NCBI RefSeq assembly: GCF_035944355.1
Contig: NZ_DASZBH010000004.1
Coordinates: forward strand, 186,001-250,000
DNA: 64,000 nucleotides
Direction of reading: 5' to 3'
Source of the DNA: Frateuria_A sp035944355
Lineage (GTDB): Bacteria; Pseudomonadota; Gammaproteobacteria; Xanthomonadales; Rhodanobacteraceae
Part shown: in pieces, positions 29,577 to 38,958 of the stretch
Numbering within the stretch: position 1 is the stretch's first letter
Layout of the letters: every line of letters starts with the position of its first letter
Made by a program: the position numbers and the translations under genes
The notes under the pieces: model-generated
What the model was told of the DNA's origin: nothing
Databases searched by the model: none
Seen by the model: the letters and a program-made list of their open reading frames with translations, nothing else

Positions 29577-29878
29577 GCGTTTTCCCAGGTTGGGTGAGCT
29601 GTCCGAACGAGCGCCGGAAGCCGCAGGGCTGCCGGTTCGGGCGAAGACTACAGGCTTTGGCGTGCGCGATCGTTCGTCTCCGGGCGCGGCCGGATTCCTG
29701 ACTCATGTGGGGAGAGTCCCCTGGCGCCCCCGCGTCGGCAACCGAACGCGGCCGGGCAAGCGGGCGCTGCCTTGGAACCCGCGCAAACGCACAAAAAAAC
29801 TATGCATCCAGATGCCCGCTCGTCGCGTACCCCTCAATGGCGTCCTGCGCTCGTGCTCTTGTTGCCTGCGCGGATGCG

Positions 29879-29908
29879 GGGCGTGCCTGCCGACCGGCAG
29901 GCACGCCC
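29879..29908. repeat. Perfect 14-bp inverted repeat with 2-base loop
   Basis: GGGCGTGCCTGCCG, AC, CGGCAGGCACGCCC. It lies 45 bases before the start of the gene at 29954, within the 377-base divergent gap 29577-29953, which otherwise holds no convincing gene. No U-tract follows. It could be a protein-binding palindrome or a leader hairpin. Confidence 0.7.
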
Positions 29909-29953
29909 TCAGGGGAAACCATCAGGGGGTCTACCCAGCTACAGGACGACATC

Positions 29954-30835
29954 ATGAAACGCTCAGTCCAATCGATTCTGTCCGCAGCGGTGCTCGCCGG
30001 GCTCTTCGCCACAGGCGGCGTATTGGCGCAGACGGCCAGTTCGAGCCAGGCCCAGGATTCGGTCATGGCCAGTAGTGGAGACACGCTCAAGCCCAACCAG
30101 ACCCGCGGTTTCGGCGCGGGGCAGCGCCTCATCTTCACCTATACGCAGAACTACGACTGCATCCACGAGCCGCGAAGCGACCTCGACTACAACGGCAAGC
30201 CCGCGCAGTCCGACCCGGGCGAATTCCAGACGCCGGTCTGCCAGGCCGCCACCGAGCCTTCGATCGATCCGACCGGCGCGAACATCAAGCAGTCCGAACC
30301 GCTGTACGTGCTGGTTCCGATGTTCTCGCTCGACAACGACAAGAATGCGAACGACGCGATACCGTGCCCGGCAGGCGTGCGGCCGACCACGCTGTGCGGC
30401 CCCGCGCTGGGCAACACGCTGGTCAGCCTGTTCGGCGCCATCCCCGAGGCCTACAAGAAAAAACCGCTGGTCAGCACCCAGTGCCCGGACCCGGGTTCGC
30501 CGCCGGGCACCTGCACGATGCACGCATCGAGCATCGACCTGGGCAAGGTGCTGGTGGCTCTGGGCAAGCTGCCGCCCTCGACCAGGAACGTCTTCCTTCC
30601 CACGCCCAACCACAGCCACGTGGTCAATGGCGATGCGATCAGGACACGTGCCATCTGGTGGCAGGTGATACCCGTGCTGGTCACCGACCCCAACTGCTGG
30701 CCCTCGGCCAGCGGCTCGATGGGCATCACCTCGACCAGGAAACTGCATGACGCGGAGCGGCGCGGCAACGCCATCGAAGTGCCCTCCAACTTCTTCCTGT
30801 TCTTCAAGTCCGAACCCATGCGGGACATGGACTGA
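29954..30835 (+). CDS. Secreted protein of unknown function
   Basis: 293 residues with a signal peptide ending at GGVLAQT. The mature protein has conserved-looking Cys and aromatic motifs: RLIFTYTQNYDCIHEP, TPVCQAATEPSID, IPCPAGVRPTTLCGP, STQCPDPGSPPGTC and PNHSHVVNGDA, then RTRAIWWQVIPVLV. At least seven Cys suggest disulfides in an exported protein; the central PLYVLVPMFS stretch looks like a beta-sandwich core. AGGA is 7 bases upstream of the ATG. I do not recognise the family. Confidence 0.72.
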   Translation: MKRSVQSILSAAVLAGLFATGGVLAQTASSSQAQDSVMASSGDTLKPNQTRGFGAGQRLIFTYTQNYDCIHEPRSDLDYNGKPAQSDPGEFQTPVCQAATEPSIDPTGANIKQSEPLYVLVPMFSLDNDKNANDAIPCPAGVRPTTLCGPALGNTLVSLFGAIPEAYKKKPLVSTQCPDPGSPPGTCTMHASSIDLGKVLVALGKLPPSTRNVFLPTPNHSHVVNGDAIRTRAIWWQVIPVLVTDPNCWPSASGSMGITSTRKLHDAERRGNAIEVPSNFFLFFKSEPMRDMD

Positions 30836-30962
30836 GCGTCGCGGCTAGGCCTCGCCGGCCTCCATCCGGCGCGCCCGCGTGAAGCGGTCGCGCCGGGTGG
30901 TTTCAGCGGTGGGCGACCCTTGCACCCGCAGTGAGAGCCGCGGTAGGCGGGCGCTGGCTCCG

Positions 30963-32303
30963 TCAGTTCTTCTCGATCGCTTTGACTTCGTCGTGGAACA
31001 GCTGCACCGGACCGTCCAGCGTCAGCGCCAGCACGGTCAGCTGCGGGTCCAGCGTGTCGTCGGGCAAGGGGATGTAGAGCAGGCCCGGCACCTTGCTCCA
31101 GTAGGGCTTGCCGACGATCTGCGGGTCCAGCGTGGTGCCGTTGCCGACCACGCGCGCGTGCAGCACGTGGTTCATCAGCCCCTTCACCAGCACCGGGCCG
31201 CTGGGGCGGCCATCGACGAACAGGTAGAGCGTGCGGCCGTCCGCCGACAGCGTGCTGTCGCCGGCGTAGTAATCGCGCGGCAGGCCGGCGCGGGTGCCGT
31301 AGATCGCCTCGGCGTGCTTGTGCGTCCAGCGGCCGATTTCCTTTAGCGTCGCCACTTCCTGGTCGGGGATGCTGCCGTCGGCGCGCGGGCCGATGTCCAG
31401 CAGCAGGTTGCCGCCCAGGCTCAGCGTGTCGGCCAAGATGCGGATCAGCTGGTTGGGCGTCTTGAAGTGACGGTCGTGCGGCTGCCAGCCCCAGGAGTCG
31501 TTCATGGTCATGCACAGCTCCCAGTAGGGCTGCGGCGGGCGCGTGACCGGCACGCCCTGTTCGGGCGTGGCGTAGTCGCCCTCGCCAGGCAGACGCGCGT
31601 TGACGATGGCGCGCGGGTTGTGCGCCAGCAGGAAGTCGTGGGTCTCCTTGGCGTGCCAGTCGGCGGCGCCGTGTTCCCAGTCGCCGTCGAACCAGTAAAG
31701 GTCCGGGTCGTAGCGCTGCATCAGGTCCTTGAGCTGGCCCTGGTAGTAGCGCACGAAGCGGTTCCAGCGCGCCGGATTGTCCTTGATGTCGTAGCGCGTC
31801 TGCGCCTGGGTGAAGGCCGGGTAGTCCGGCGAGGACCAGTCGATCAGCGAGAAGTACAGCCCGACCTTGAGGCCGTCCTTGCGCAGCGCGGCCACGAACG
31901 GAGCGACCAGGTCGCGCCGCGCCGGCGTGTCCTTGACCACGTTGAGGCCCTGGGCGGTGTTCCACAGCGCCACGCCGTCGTGGTGCATGGCGGTCATCAC
32001 CGCGTAGCGCGCGCCGCTGTCGCGGATCAGGTCGGCCCAGGCCTGCGGGTGGTAGTCCGCCGCGGTGAAGCCCTTGAGCTGCTGCATGTAGTGGTCGTAG
32101 GAGACGTAGCCGTCGAAGAACGACCACGACTCGTCGATGCCGTCGACCGCGTAGATGCCCCAGTGGATGAAGATGCCGAACTTGGCGTCGGCGAACCACT
32201 GCATGCGGGCTTCGTTCGACGGCGCCGGCGCCGCCGCCGCCGCGTGCGCGGCGAGGCTGGCGCAGGCGAGCAGCAGGGCGGGCCACCGGTGGGAGCGGCG
32301 CAT
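30963..32303 (-). CDS. Alpha-L-fucosidase, GH29
   Basis: 446 residues with a Sec signal peptide (about 1-25). GH29 landmarks: WFADAKFGIFIHWGIYAVDG near the start of the barrel, YAVMTAMHHDGVALWN, and the nucleophile Asp in DLYWFDGDWEHG, followed by LLLDIGPRADGSIP. Removes alpha-linked fucose; in an N-glycan setting the core fucose. Last gene of the six-gene minus-strand operon, starting 3 bases after the GH92 stop. Confidence 0.93.
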   Translation of the reverse strand: MRRSHRWPALLLACASLAAHAAAAAPAPSNEARMQWFADAKFGIFIHWGIYAVDGIDESWSFFDGYVSYDHYMQQLKGFTAADYHPQAWADLIRDSGARYAVMTAMHHDGVALWNTAQGLNVVKDTPARRDLVAPFVAALRKDGLKVGLYFSLIDWSSPDYPAFTQAQTRYDIKDNPARWNRFVRYYQGQLKDLMQRYDPDLYWFDGDWEHGAADWHAKETHDFLLAHNPRAIVNARLPGEGDYATPEQGVPVTRPPQPYWELCMTMNDSWGWQPHDRHFKTPNQLIRILADTLSLGGNLLLDIGPRADGSIPDQEVATLKEIGRWTHKHAEAIYGTRAGLPRDYYAGDSTLSADGRTLYLFVDGRPSGPVLVKGLMNHVLHARVVGNGTTLDPQIVGKPYWSKVPGLLYIPLPDDTLDPQLTVLALTLDGPVQLFHDEVKAIEKN

Positions 32304-32306
32304 GCC

Positions 32307-34751
32307 TCAGCTCTCGCGCACGGTCTGGCTGGCCGGCTGGCCGAACGAGGGCGGCCGGTCGGCCAGGGCGGCGCCGAAGCGTTCGTTCGGCGTGGCGCCC
32401 ATGGCGAACTCCAGCGTGCCGCCGGCGGCCAGTTCCTTATGGCTGATCCAGCTCTTGGTCCACGGCTGGCCATTCCAGCGCACAGACTGGATATACGGCT
32501 TGCCCGGCCCGTTGCCGTGGGCGAGCACCTCCAGCGTCTTGCCGCCGCCCAGCGCGACCTGCGCACGGTCCAGCAACGGGCTGCCGAACACGTAGTGGGT
32601 GCTCACCGGATCGACCGAATACAGGCCCAGCGCGCTCAGCACGTACCACGCGCTCATCTGGCCGCAATCCTCGTTGCCGGCCAGGCCGTCGGGCTGCGGC
32701 CGGTACATCGACTCCAGCAGCATGCGCACGCGCGCCTGGGTCTTGTGGTGCGCGCCGGTGTAGGCATAGAGGTAGGCCACATGGTGGCCCGGCTCGTTGC
32801 CTTGCGAGTACTGGCCGACCATGCCGGCGATGTCCGGCGGCGCGTCGGCCGGCAGCGCCGAGCTGGTGGAAAACAGCGTGTCGAGCTTGCGCTCGAAGGC
32901 TTGTTCGCCGCCGAACAACTGCATGTAGGCGTAGAGGTCGTGCTGGTTGAGGAAGGTGGCCTCCCAGGCGTTGGACTCGGTGAAGTCGCGCCATTTGTCC
33001 GAGTGGCCCATGGCGCGCGGATCGAAGGGTTGCAGCCAGGCGCCGTCGCTGCCGCGCGGACGCACGAAGGCGAGCTTCTTGTCGAACACGTTGCGGTAGT
33101 TGCGCGAGCGCTTGCGCAGATGCTCGGCGTCGGCGTGCGCGCCGGCCGCCTCGGCCAAGCTGGCCAGCGCCCAGTCGTCGTAGGCGTACTCCAGCGTCTT
33201 GCTGACCGACTCCCAGTCCTTGTCGGCGGGGATGTAGCCGAGCTTGCGGTACCAGGTCAGGCCGCGGTAGTCGTCGTCCATGGCGCGCTTGCGGTAGAGC
33301 GGCCAGGCCCTGGCGTAGTCGATGCCGGTGAAGCCTTTGGCCTGCGCCTCGGCGATCACCGCGACGGAGTGGTAGCCGATCATGCAGCCGGTCTCCACGC
33401 CTTGCAGCGGCCACACCGGCGGGCCGTCCGGGCTCTCGGCGGCCATCCGCACCAGGCCGTCGACCAGGTCGGGCACGCGTTCGCTCTGGTACAGCGTGAG
33501 CAGCGGATGCAGCGCGCGGTAGGTGTCCCACAGCGAATAGGTGCTGTAGTTGTGCCGGCCCTTGGGCAGCGTGTGCACCTTCAGGTCCATGCCGCGGTAG
33601 CGGCCGTCCACGTCGCTGAACAGGGTGGGCGCGAGCATGGTGTGGTAGAGCGCGCTGTAGAAGGTGCGCTTGACGGCTTCGTCGGCGGCATCGATGCGGA
33701 TGCGCGAAAGCTCGCCTTCCCAGGCATCGGCCGCTTGCTGGCGCACGCGCTCAAAGTTCCAGTCGGAAAGCTCGGCGTCGAGATTGCGGCGGGCGCCGTC
33801 GATGTCGACCGCGGAAATGCCGACCTTGACCAGCAGCGGCGCGCTGGCCGCGTCGTCGAAGTGCAGCGCGGCCTTGAGGTGCGCGCCGCTGGCCGAGCGC
33901 GTGCCGTCGGCCAGCGGCCTGTCTTCCGAGTACAGGGTGGCGCGCGAGACCGGCCGCGAGAGCTTCATCGCGAAGTGGATGTAGCGGCCATTGGCCCACT
34001 GGTGCACGCGCCGGCTGCCGACCAGCAGGTCATCGCCGATGAGTTGCAGCTGCGCGTCGCTGACCTTGGCCGGCACCTTGGCGTCGTCGTGGTAGCCGTG
34101 CGCCAGATCGACCAGCAGGTGGCCTGCGCCGTGCTTGTTGAACGTGTAGCGGTGCAGGCCCGCGCGCAGCGTGGCGGTGAGCTCGGCGAGGATGTCGTGG
34201 TCGGCCAGGCGCACGCGGTAGTAGCCCGGCCGCGCCTGCTCGCCGTCGTAGCGCGAGCGGTAGCCGCGGCCGGGCTTGCCCACCGCGTCCGGCGGCAGGC
34301 GCGAGCTGGCGAAGGAGGCCTCGTCGTAGTGCGACTGGTAGTTCTTGTCGGGCAGGCCCCGCGCGCCGGGGTCGAGCAGCACCTCGCCCTGTGCCGGCAT
34401 CACCAGCACGTCGAGCATGTCGCTGGCGCCGGTGCCGGACAGGTGCGTGTGCGAGAAGCCCATGATCGAGCCGTCGTGCTGGTGGTAGCCCGAGCAGGCG
34501 TCCCAGCCGGCGTCATTGGTGTCGGGGCTCAGCTGCACCATGCCGTAGGGCAGGGCGGCGCCGGGAAAGGTATGGCCGTGGCCGCCGGTGCCGACGAACA
34601 CGTCGACGTAGCGCGACACGCCCTCGCCGGGCAGCGCGGCGAGCCGGTCGCGGCCGGAACGGCTCATGGCGAAGGCGGGCAGCATGTCGGCCGCGGTGCC
34701 CAGGGTGGCGAGGGCGCCAATGCCCTGCAGGAAGCGTCTGCGCGTCAGCAT
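32307..34751 (-). CDS. Exo-alpha-mannosidase, GH92 (Tat-exported)
   Basis: 814 residues from the ATG at 34751, with AGGAG upstream. The N-terminus LTRRRFLQGIGALA is a twin-arginine signal. GH92 features: VDVFVGTGGHGHTFPGAALP, GFSHTHLSGTGASDM, YSLWDTYRALHPL, GVETGCMIGYHS, TLEYAYDDW, QGNEPGHHVAYLY and the C-terminal GNEDCGQMSAWY that carries the catalytic-base/calcium region in the family. Such enzymes are calcium-dependent inverting exo-alpha-mannosidases. A second, Sec-exported GH92 begins at 62146, so the strain has at least two. Fourth of six operon genes counted from 42457, after cutC, GH2, GH3 and GH125 this is the fifth translated. Confidence 0.94.
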   Translation of the reverse strand: MLTRRRFLQGIGALATLGTAADMLPAFAMSRSGRDRLAALPGEGVSRYVDVFVGTGGHGHTFPGAALPYGMVQLSPDTNDAGWDACSGYHQHDGSIMGFSHTHLSGTGASDMLDVLVMPAQGEVLLDPGARGLPDKNYQSHYDEASFASSRLPPDAVGKPGRGYRSRYDGEQARPGYYRVRLADHDILAELTATLRAGLHRYTFNKHGAGHLLVDLAHGYHDDAKVPAKVSDAQLQLIGDDLLVGSRRVHQWANGRYIHFAMKLSRPVSRATLYSEDRPLADGTRSASGAHLKAALHFDDAASAPLLVKVGISAVDIDGARRNLDAELSDWNFERVRQQAADAWEGELSRIRIDAADEAVKRTFYSALYHTMLAPTLFSDVDGRYRGMDLKVHTLPKGRHNYSTYSLWDTYRALHPLLTLYQSERVPDLVDGLVRMAAESPDGPPVWPLQGVETGCMIGYHSVAVIAEAQAKGFTGIDYARAWPLYRKRAMDDDYRGLTWYRKLGYIPADKDWESVSKTLEYAYDDWALASLAEAAGAHADAEHLRKRSRNYRNVFDKKLAFVRPRGSDGAWLQPFDPRAMGHSDKWRDFTESNAWEATFLNQHDLYAYMQLFGGEQAFERKLDTLFSTSSALPADAPPDIAGMVGQYSQGNEPGHHVAYLYAYTGAHHKTQARVRMLLESMYRPQPDGLAGNEDCGQMSAWYVLSALGLYSVDPVSTHYVFGSPLLDRAQVALGGGKTLEVLAHGNGPGKPYIQSVRWNGQPWTKSWISHKELAAGGTLEFAMGATPNERFGAALADRPPSFGQPASQTVRES

Positions 34752-34807
34752 GTCGGGTTCTCCTGTGGGTCGGTCAAGCACGTGGAAAGAGGCATTGCCC
34801 GCTTCAA

Positions 34808-34857
34808 TCCCTCTCCCCTCCGGGAGAGGGATTGGGTGAGGGGTCGGGGCTCGCGGC
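34808..34857. repeat. REP-like palindromic repeat
   Basis: CCCTCTCCCCTCCGGGAGAG stem followed by GGTGAGGGGTCGGGGCTCGC, same family as 10749 and 49219. It sits inside the 195-base gap between GH125 and GH92 within the operon, the only long gap there, and could stabilise or end the upstream message. Confidence 0.78.
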
Positions 34858-34946
34858 AAAGCTTGGGGCTGGCTCTTGCGGAAGCGCGAACCGACCGTCC
34901 GGGCAACGCCAGGGAGAGGAAGGGGCGGAATGTCGTACAAGCGTAT

Positions 34947-36386
34947 TCATGGCTGGCGCAACAGCTCCGGTCGTTCGTCCGCGAGCTTCACCATCAGCTC
35001 GCCGAACAGACTGTTGGCCCAGGCGAACCAGGGGCGCGTGTAGCGCAACGGATCGTCCTGGTCGAAGGCTTCGTGCATGAAGCCGGTGCCCGCATCGGTG
35101 TCGCGCAGCCAGCGCAGGCACTGGACGATCCGTGCCGGATCGTCCGAGGTCAGCGCCAGCATGGTGATCGACATCGGCCAGATCATGCGCAGGCCTTCGT
35201 GTGGCCCACCGATGCCTGCGGCCGCCCTGCCCTCGAAGAAGTAGGGGTTGTGCCTACTCCAGGCGCGCTCGCGCGTACGCCGGTAGAGCGGGTCGTCCGC
35301 GGCGCAGCAGCCGAGGTAGGGCAGGCTGAGCAGGCCGGGCGCGTTGGCGTCGTCCATGAACAGCCGGTTGCCGTAGCCGTCGACCTCGTAGGCCCAGTGC
35401 TCGTTGCCGTCTTCATCGCGCATGCGTCCGTCGCGATGGGTGGCGCGTTCCACCTCGTCGGCCAGCGTGGTGCACTCGGCGGCGAAGGCGTCGTCATGGT
35501 GGATCGCGCGGGTCATCGCGGCGAGCCGCCGCAGCACGGCCACCGCGAACAGGTTGGCCGGCACGAACAGCGGATACAGACAGGCGTCGTCCGACGGGCG
35601 GAACATCGAGTGCAGCATGCCGTTGGGCCGCGTCGGCTGGCCGTAGCCATCCAGGGCGAGGGTTTCGGTGGGGCGGTCGGAGCTGCGCAGGAAGCGGTAA
35701 GGCCCGCGGTCGTGCAGGCGCTGCTGTTCGCGGAAGGTCTGGACTACCTTCCGCATGGCCTCGCGCCAGCCCTCGTCGAACGGTTCGGTGTCGCCGGTGG
35801 CCTGCCAGTAGGCGTGGGCCAGGCGGACCGGCCAGCACAGCGAGTCGACTTCCCATTTGCGCTCGCCCACGCCCGGCTTCATCGTCGTCTCGTCCTGGCG
35901 TGCCCAGCTCAGCGGCGGCGCGTGCGTATCGCGCAGGAAGGCGTTGGCGTACGGGTCCAGCCGGATGCAGTGCGCCTGGCGGCGGATCAATCCGCGGAAC
36001 AGCCGCTGCAGCGCGCGATCCTCCCTGGCCAGCGGCAGGTAAGGGTTCACCTGCGCTGACGAGTCGCGCAGCCACATGGCGTCGATGTCGCCGGTGATCA
36101 CGAAGGTGTCCGGCTTGCCCTCGAGCGTGCCGAGCTCGACCGTGGTGTCGAGCGTGTTCGGGTAGCAGTTGCCGAACATCCAGGCGAGTTTCGGATCGCC
36201 GATGCGCGCCTTCACCCGGGCGATCTGCGCATCCACCGCTGCGCTGGTGAACTTTCGCTGCGACGGCGGCGGCCGGTGGCTGGCGAAGCTCGTGGGCGCG
36301 GCGGCAAGCGGCGGCAGGCGCGCGGCGAGCATGCCGCCGGCGGCGGCGTTGCCCAGGATTTTCAGGAAATGGCGGCGGTCGCTCAT
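34947..36386 (-). CDS. Exo-alpha-1,6-mannosidase, GH125
   Basis: 479 residues from the ATG at 36386 (GGAG 7 bases upstream). The signal SDRRHFLKILGNAAAGG has a twin-arginine motif. GH125 (formerly DUF1237) landmarks: WMFGNCYPNTLDTTV, FVITGDIDAMWLRDSSAQV, the SLCWPVRLAHAYW helix, FFEGRAAAGIGGPHEGLRMI and FMHEAFDQDDP, ending with TRPWFAWANSLFGEL. Family members are metal-independent inverting alpha-1,6-mannosidases that finish off N-glycan cores after GH92 action. It lies 16 bases after the GH3 stop. Confidence 0.92.
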   Translation of the reverse strand: MSDRRHFLKILGNAAAGGMLAARLPPLAAAPTSFASHRPPPSQRKFTSAAVDAQIARVKARIGDPKLAWMFGNCYPNTLDTTVELGTLEGKPDTFVITGDIDAMWLRDSSAQVNPYLPLAREDRALQRLFRGLIRRQAHCIRLDPYANAFLRDTHAPPLSWARQDETTMKPGVGERKWEVDSLCWPVRLAHAYWQATGDTEPFDEGWREAMRKVVQTFREQQRLHDRGPYRFLRSSDRPTETLALDGYGQPTRPNGMLHSMFRPSDDACLYPLFVPANLFAVAVLRRLAAMTRAIHHDDAFAAECTTLADEVERATHRDGRMRDEDGNEHWAYEVDGYGNRLFMDDANAPGLLSLPYLGCCAADDPLYRRTRERAWSRHNPYFFEGRAAAGIGGPHEGLRMIWPMSITMLALTSDDPARIVQCLRWLRDTDAGTGFMHEAFDQDDPLRYTRPWFAWANSLFGELMVKLADERPELLRQP

Positions 36387-36402
36387 GCTCTTGCTCCATG
36401 AC

Positions 36403-38958
36403 TCATCGCGGCAAGGCCTGGCGGCCGGTGATGACGAAGTCGTCCTTCTCGCCGGGCGCATCGCCGGGCTGCCCGCCGCCGACGAACAACTGGTAGTGGC
36501 CTGCTTCCACTGCGCGCAGGCCGGCGGCATCCACGGTGCTCAGCTGCCGCGGCGAGAGCGTGAACTCCACCCGCCGGCGCTCGCCCGGCGCGAGGTGGAC
36601 GCGCCGGAACGCGGCCAGCGCGCGGCGCGGCGCCAGCGGCACGTCGCTGGCCAGGTAGGCCTGCACCACCTCGTCGCCGGCACGGGCGCCGTCGTTGCGC
36701 ACGGTCACGCCGACTCCGAGCGTCGCGCCGGCGGCCAGCCGCGTGGTGGAAAGCGCGAGGTCGGCATAGCCGAAGCGCGTATAGCTCAGGCCATGGCCGA
36801 ACGCATACAGCGGCGTGCCGCCGAAGTAGCGGTAGGTGCGGCCCTGCATGGCATAGTCGGTGAACGGCGGCAGATCGCGCGTGGCGCGGTAGAAGGTGAC
36901 CGGCAGTCGGCCGCCAGGGTTGCTGTCGCCGGCGAGCACCTGCGCGATCGCCGTGCCGCCGGCCTGGCCGGGATACCAGGCGGCGAGGATCGCGTCGGCA
37001 TGCTGCTGCGCCCAGTCCAGCGCCACCGCGCTGCCGGAGAGCAGCACCACCACCAGCGGCTTGCCGCCGGCGGCCACCCGCTCCAGCAACGCGCGCTGCA
37101 CGGCCGGCAGCGCGATGTCGGTGCGGTCGCCGCCGTCGAAGCCGGGTACCTCGATCTTGAGTTCTTCGCCCTCGACGTCCGGCGACAGGCCGACGAAGGC
37201 GACCACCACGTCCGCCTCGCGGGCGGCGGCCATCGCTTCGGCGGCCTGCGCGCGCGGCGGGGCCAGCCACTGCAGGCGGACGCCCTGGTCCTCGCCGGCG
37301 TGCGCCAGTTCCAGTTTCAGCGGATGCGGTCGCCCGGCCAGGTGCAACTTGGCCTGCAGCGTGGCGCGGTCGCTGCCCGCATCGTCGATCAGCTTGCGCC
37401 CGTCGACGTACAGGCGCACCGCGTCATGCCCGCGGCAACTGAAGCAGCGTTCGACATGGATGGCCAGCGTGTAGTCGCCCTCGCCCGGCGGCATCAGCTC
37501 GCCGCTCCAGCGCACGGCATAGCGCGCGGCGTCGAGTCGGTCGTCGGGCGCCACGCGATCCCAGTCGAAGTCGATCCTGCGGTCGATGCGGCTCAGGCGC
37601 GGCGCGCCTGCGAAATCGACCGTAGCGAAATACTCGCCCCGCAGGCCGAGCGCATCGCCGCTGCGCAGCGCGGTTTCCGGTATCGGCACGGGCACGCCCG
37701 GCGCAATGGGCGAACCTTGCGCATAGGCCACCCGCTGGGCGCCGAAGCGCCGGCGCAAGCCTTCGAGCGGCGTGACCGGCGCGCGCGCGGTGCCGTGGTA
37801 GTCGGCTTCCAGGGTTTCGATGGTGTCCGCGTTCGGGCCGATCACCGCGATCCGCGCATCGCTGCGCAAGGGCAGGGTGGCGTGCGCGTTCTTCAGCAGG
37901 ACGATCGATTGCAGCGCGGCATCGAGCGCCAGGGCATCGTCCGATGGGCCGTCCGCGACGTCGGGCTTGCGGTACGCACCCAGCCGGTAGCGCGCGGTGA
38001 ACAGGCGCACCAGAGCGGTATCGATGTCGGCCTCGCGCGCATAGCCCTTGCGCACGGCCTCGCCCAGCGCGGCGTACGCATTTCCGCAATCGAGGTCGGT
38101 ACCGGCGGCGAGCGCGGCGGCGGCGGAGCGCGCGTCGTCGGGCCGGTAATGATGGAACTGTGTCATGTCGTCGACCGCATCGCAGTCGGACACGACGTAG
38201 CCGCCGAAGCCCCAGTCCCGGCGCAGGCGTTGGCCCAGCAGCCAACCGTCGGCGCAGGCGGGCGTGCCGTCGAGCGCGTTGTAGGCGCACATCACCGAGC
38301 CGGCCCGGCCTTGGGTCACCGCAGCGCGGAAGGCGGGCAGGTAGGTGTCCTCCAGGTCGTGCGGGGGGACCTTCGCGTCGAAGCCGTGGCGGCCGCGCTC
38401 CGGTCCGCTGTGCGCGACGAAGTGCTTGGGCGTGGCGATGGCGCGCGGATGGTCCGGGTCGTCGCCCTGCACGCCGCGGATGTAGGCCACGGCCAGGCGC
38501 GCGGTGAGGTAGGGGTCCTCGCCGTAGGTTTCCTGTCCACGGCCCCAGCGCGGGTCGCGGAAGATGTTGATGTTGGGCGACCACAGCGTCAGGCCCTGGA
38601 ACAGGCCATGCTGCGCGCTCGCGTCGAAGTGCGCGCGCGCCTGCATCGACAGGGTGTTGCCGACCGCTTGCAGCAGGTCGGGATTCCAGCTCGCCGCCAG
38701 TCCGATCGCCTGCGGGAAAACCGTGGCATAGCCGTTGCGGGCCACACCGTGCAGGCCCTCGTTCCACCAGTTGTAGGCCGGCACGCCCAGGCGCGGGATG
38801 GCGGGCGCGTCGTTTTGCAGCTGGGCGATCTTCTCCGGCAGCGTCAGCTGCGCGATCAGCGCGCGGGCACGCGCCGCCGGGCCGTCCGCCGTCGCGTGCA
38901 CGCGGCAGGCGAGCGCGGTCAGCGCGCACAGCGTGAGCGCCGCCCAGCCGCGCTTCAT
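36403..38958 (-). CDS. GH3 glycosidase with PA14 domain, probable beta-xylosidase or beta-glucosidase
   Basis: 851 residues, Sec signal (about 1-23). First GH3 domain has YNWWNEGLHGVARNGYATVF, typical of the beta-xylosidase-like branch, KHFVAHSGPERGRHGFDAKV and the nucleophile Asp in GYVVSDCDAVDDM. A PA14 insert (about 455-590; ERCFSCRGHDAVRLYVDGRK) interrupts the second GH3 domain, and a fibronectin-III-like domain closes the protein (about 745-830). In the Xanthomonas N-glycan set the GH3 member removes beta-1,2-xylose; here the specificity is inferred from neighbours. Its start overlaps the GH2 stop as ATGA. Confidence 0.9.
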   Translation of the reverse strand: MKRGWAALTLCALTALACRVHATADGPAARARALIAQLTLPEKIAQLQNDAPAIPRLGVPAYNWWNEGLHGVARNGYATVFPQAIGLAASWNPDLLQAVGNTLSMQARAHFDASAQHGLFQGLTLWSPNINIFRDPRWGRGQETYGEDPYLTARLAVAYIRGVQGDDPDHPRAIATPKHFVAHSGPERGRHGFDAKVPPHDLEDTYLPAFRAAVTQGRAGSVMCAYNALDGTPACADGWLLGQRLRRDWGFGGYVVSDCDAVDDMTQFHHYRPDDARSAAAALAAGTDLDCGNAYAALGEAVRKGYAREADIDTALVRLFTARYRLGAYRKPDVADGPSDDALALDAALQSIVLLKNAHATLPLRSDARIAVIGPNADTIETLEADYHGTARAPVTPLEGLRRRFGAQRVAYAQGSPIAPGVPVPIPETALRSGDALGLRGEYFATVDFAGAPRLSRIDRRIDFDWDRVAPDDRLDAARYAVRWSGELMPPGEGDYTLAIHVERCFSCRGHDAVRLYVDGRKLIDDAGSDRATLQAKLHLAGRPHPLKLELAHAGEDQGVRLQWLAPPRAQAAEAMAAAREADVVVAFVGLSPDVEGEELKIEVPGFDGGDRTDIALPAVQRALLERVAAGGKPLVVVLLSGSAVALDWAQQHADAILAAWYPGQAGGTAIAQVLAGDSNPGGRLPVTFYRATRDLPPFTDYAMQGRTYRYFGGTPLYAFGHGLSYTRFGYADLALSTTRLAAGATLGVGVTVRNDGARAGDEVVQAYLASDVPLAPRRALAAFRRVHLAPGERRRVEFTLSPRQLSTVDAAGLRAVEAGHYQLFVGGGQPGDAPGEKDDFVITGRQALPR

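Noticed and set aside
31467..36059. 1530-codon open frame on the plus strand, opposite the GH29, GH92 and GH125 genes
   Set aside because: Val/Gly/Ala/His-rich translation with no domain and no ribosome site; it is the antisense shadow of three well-supported genes in GC-rich DNA.
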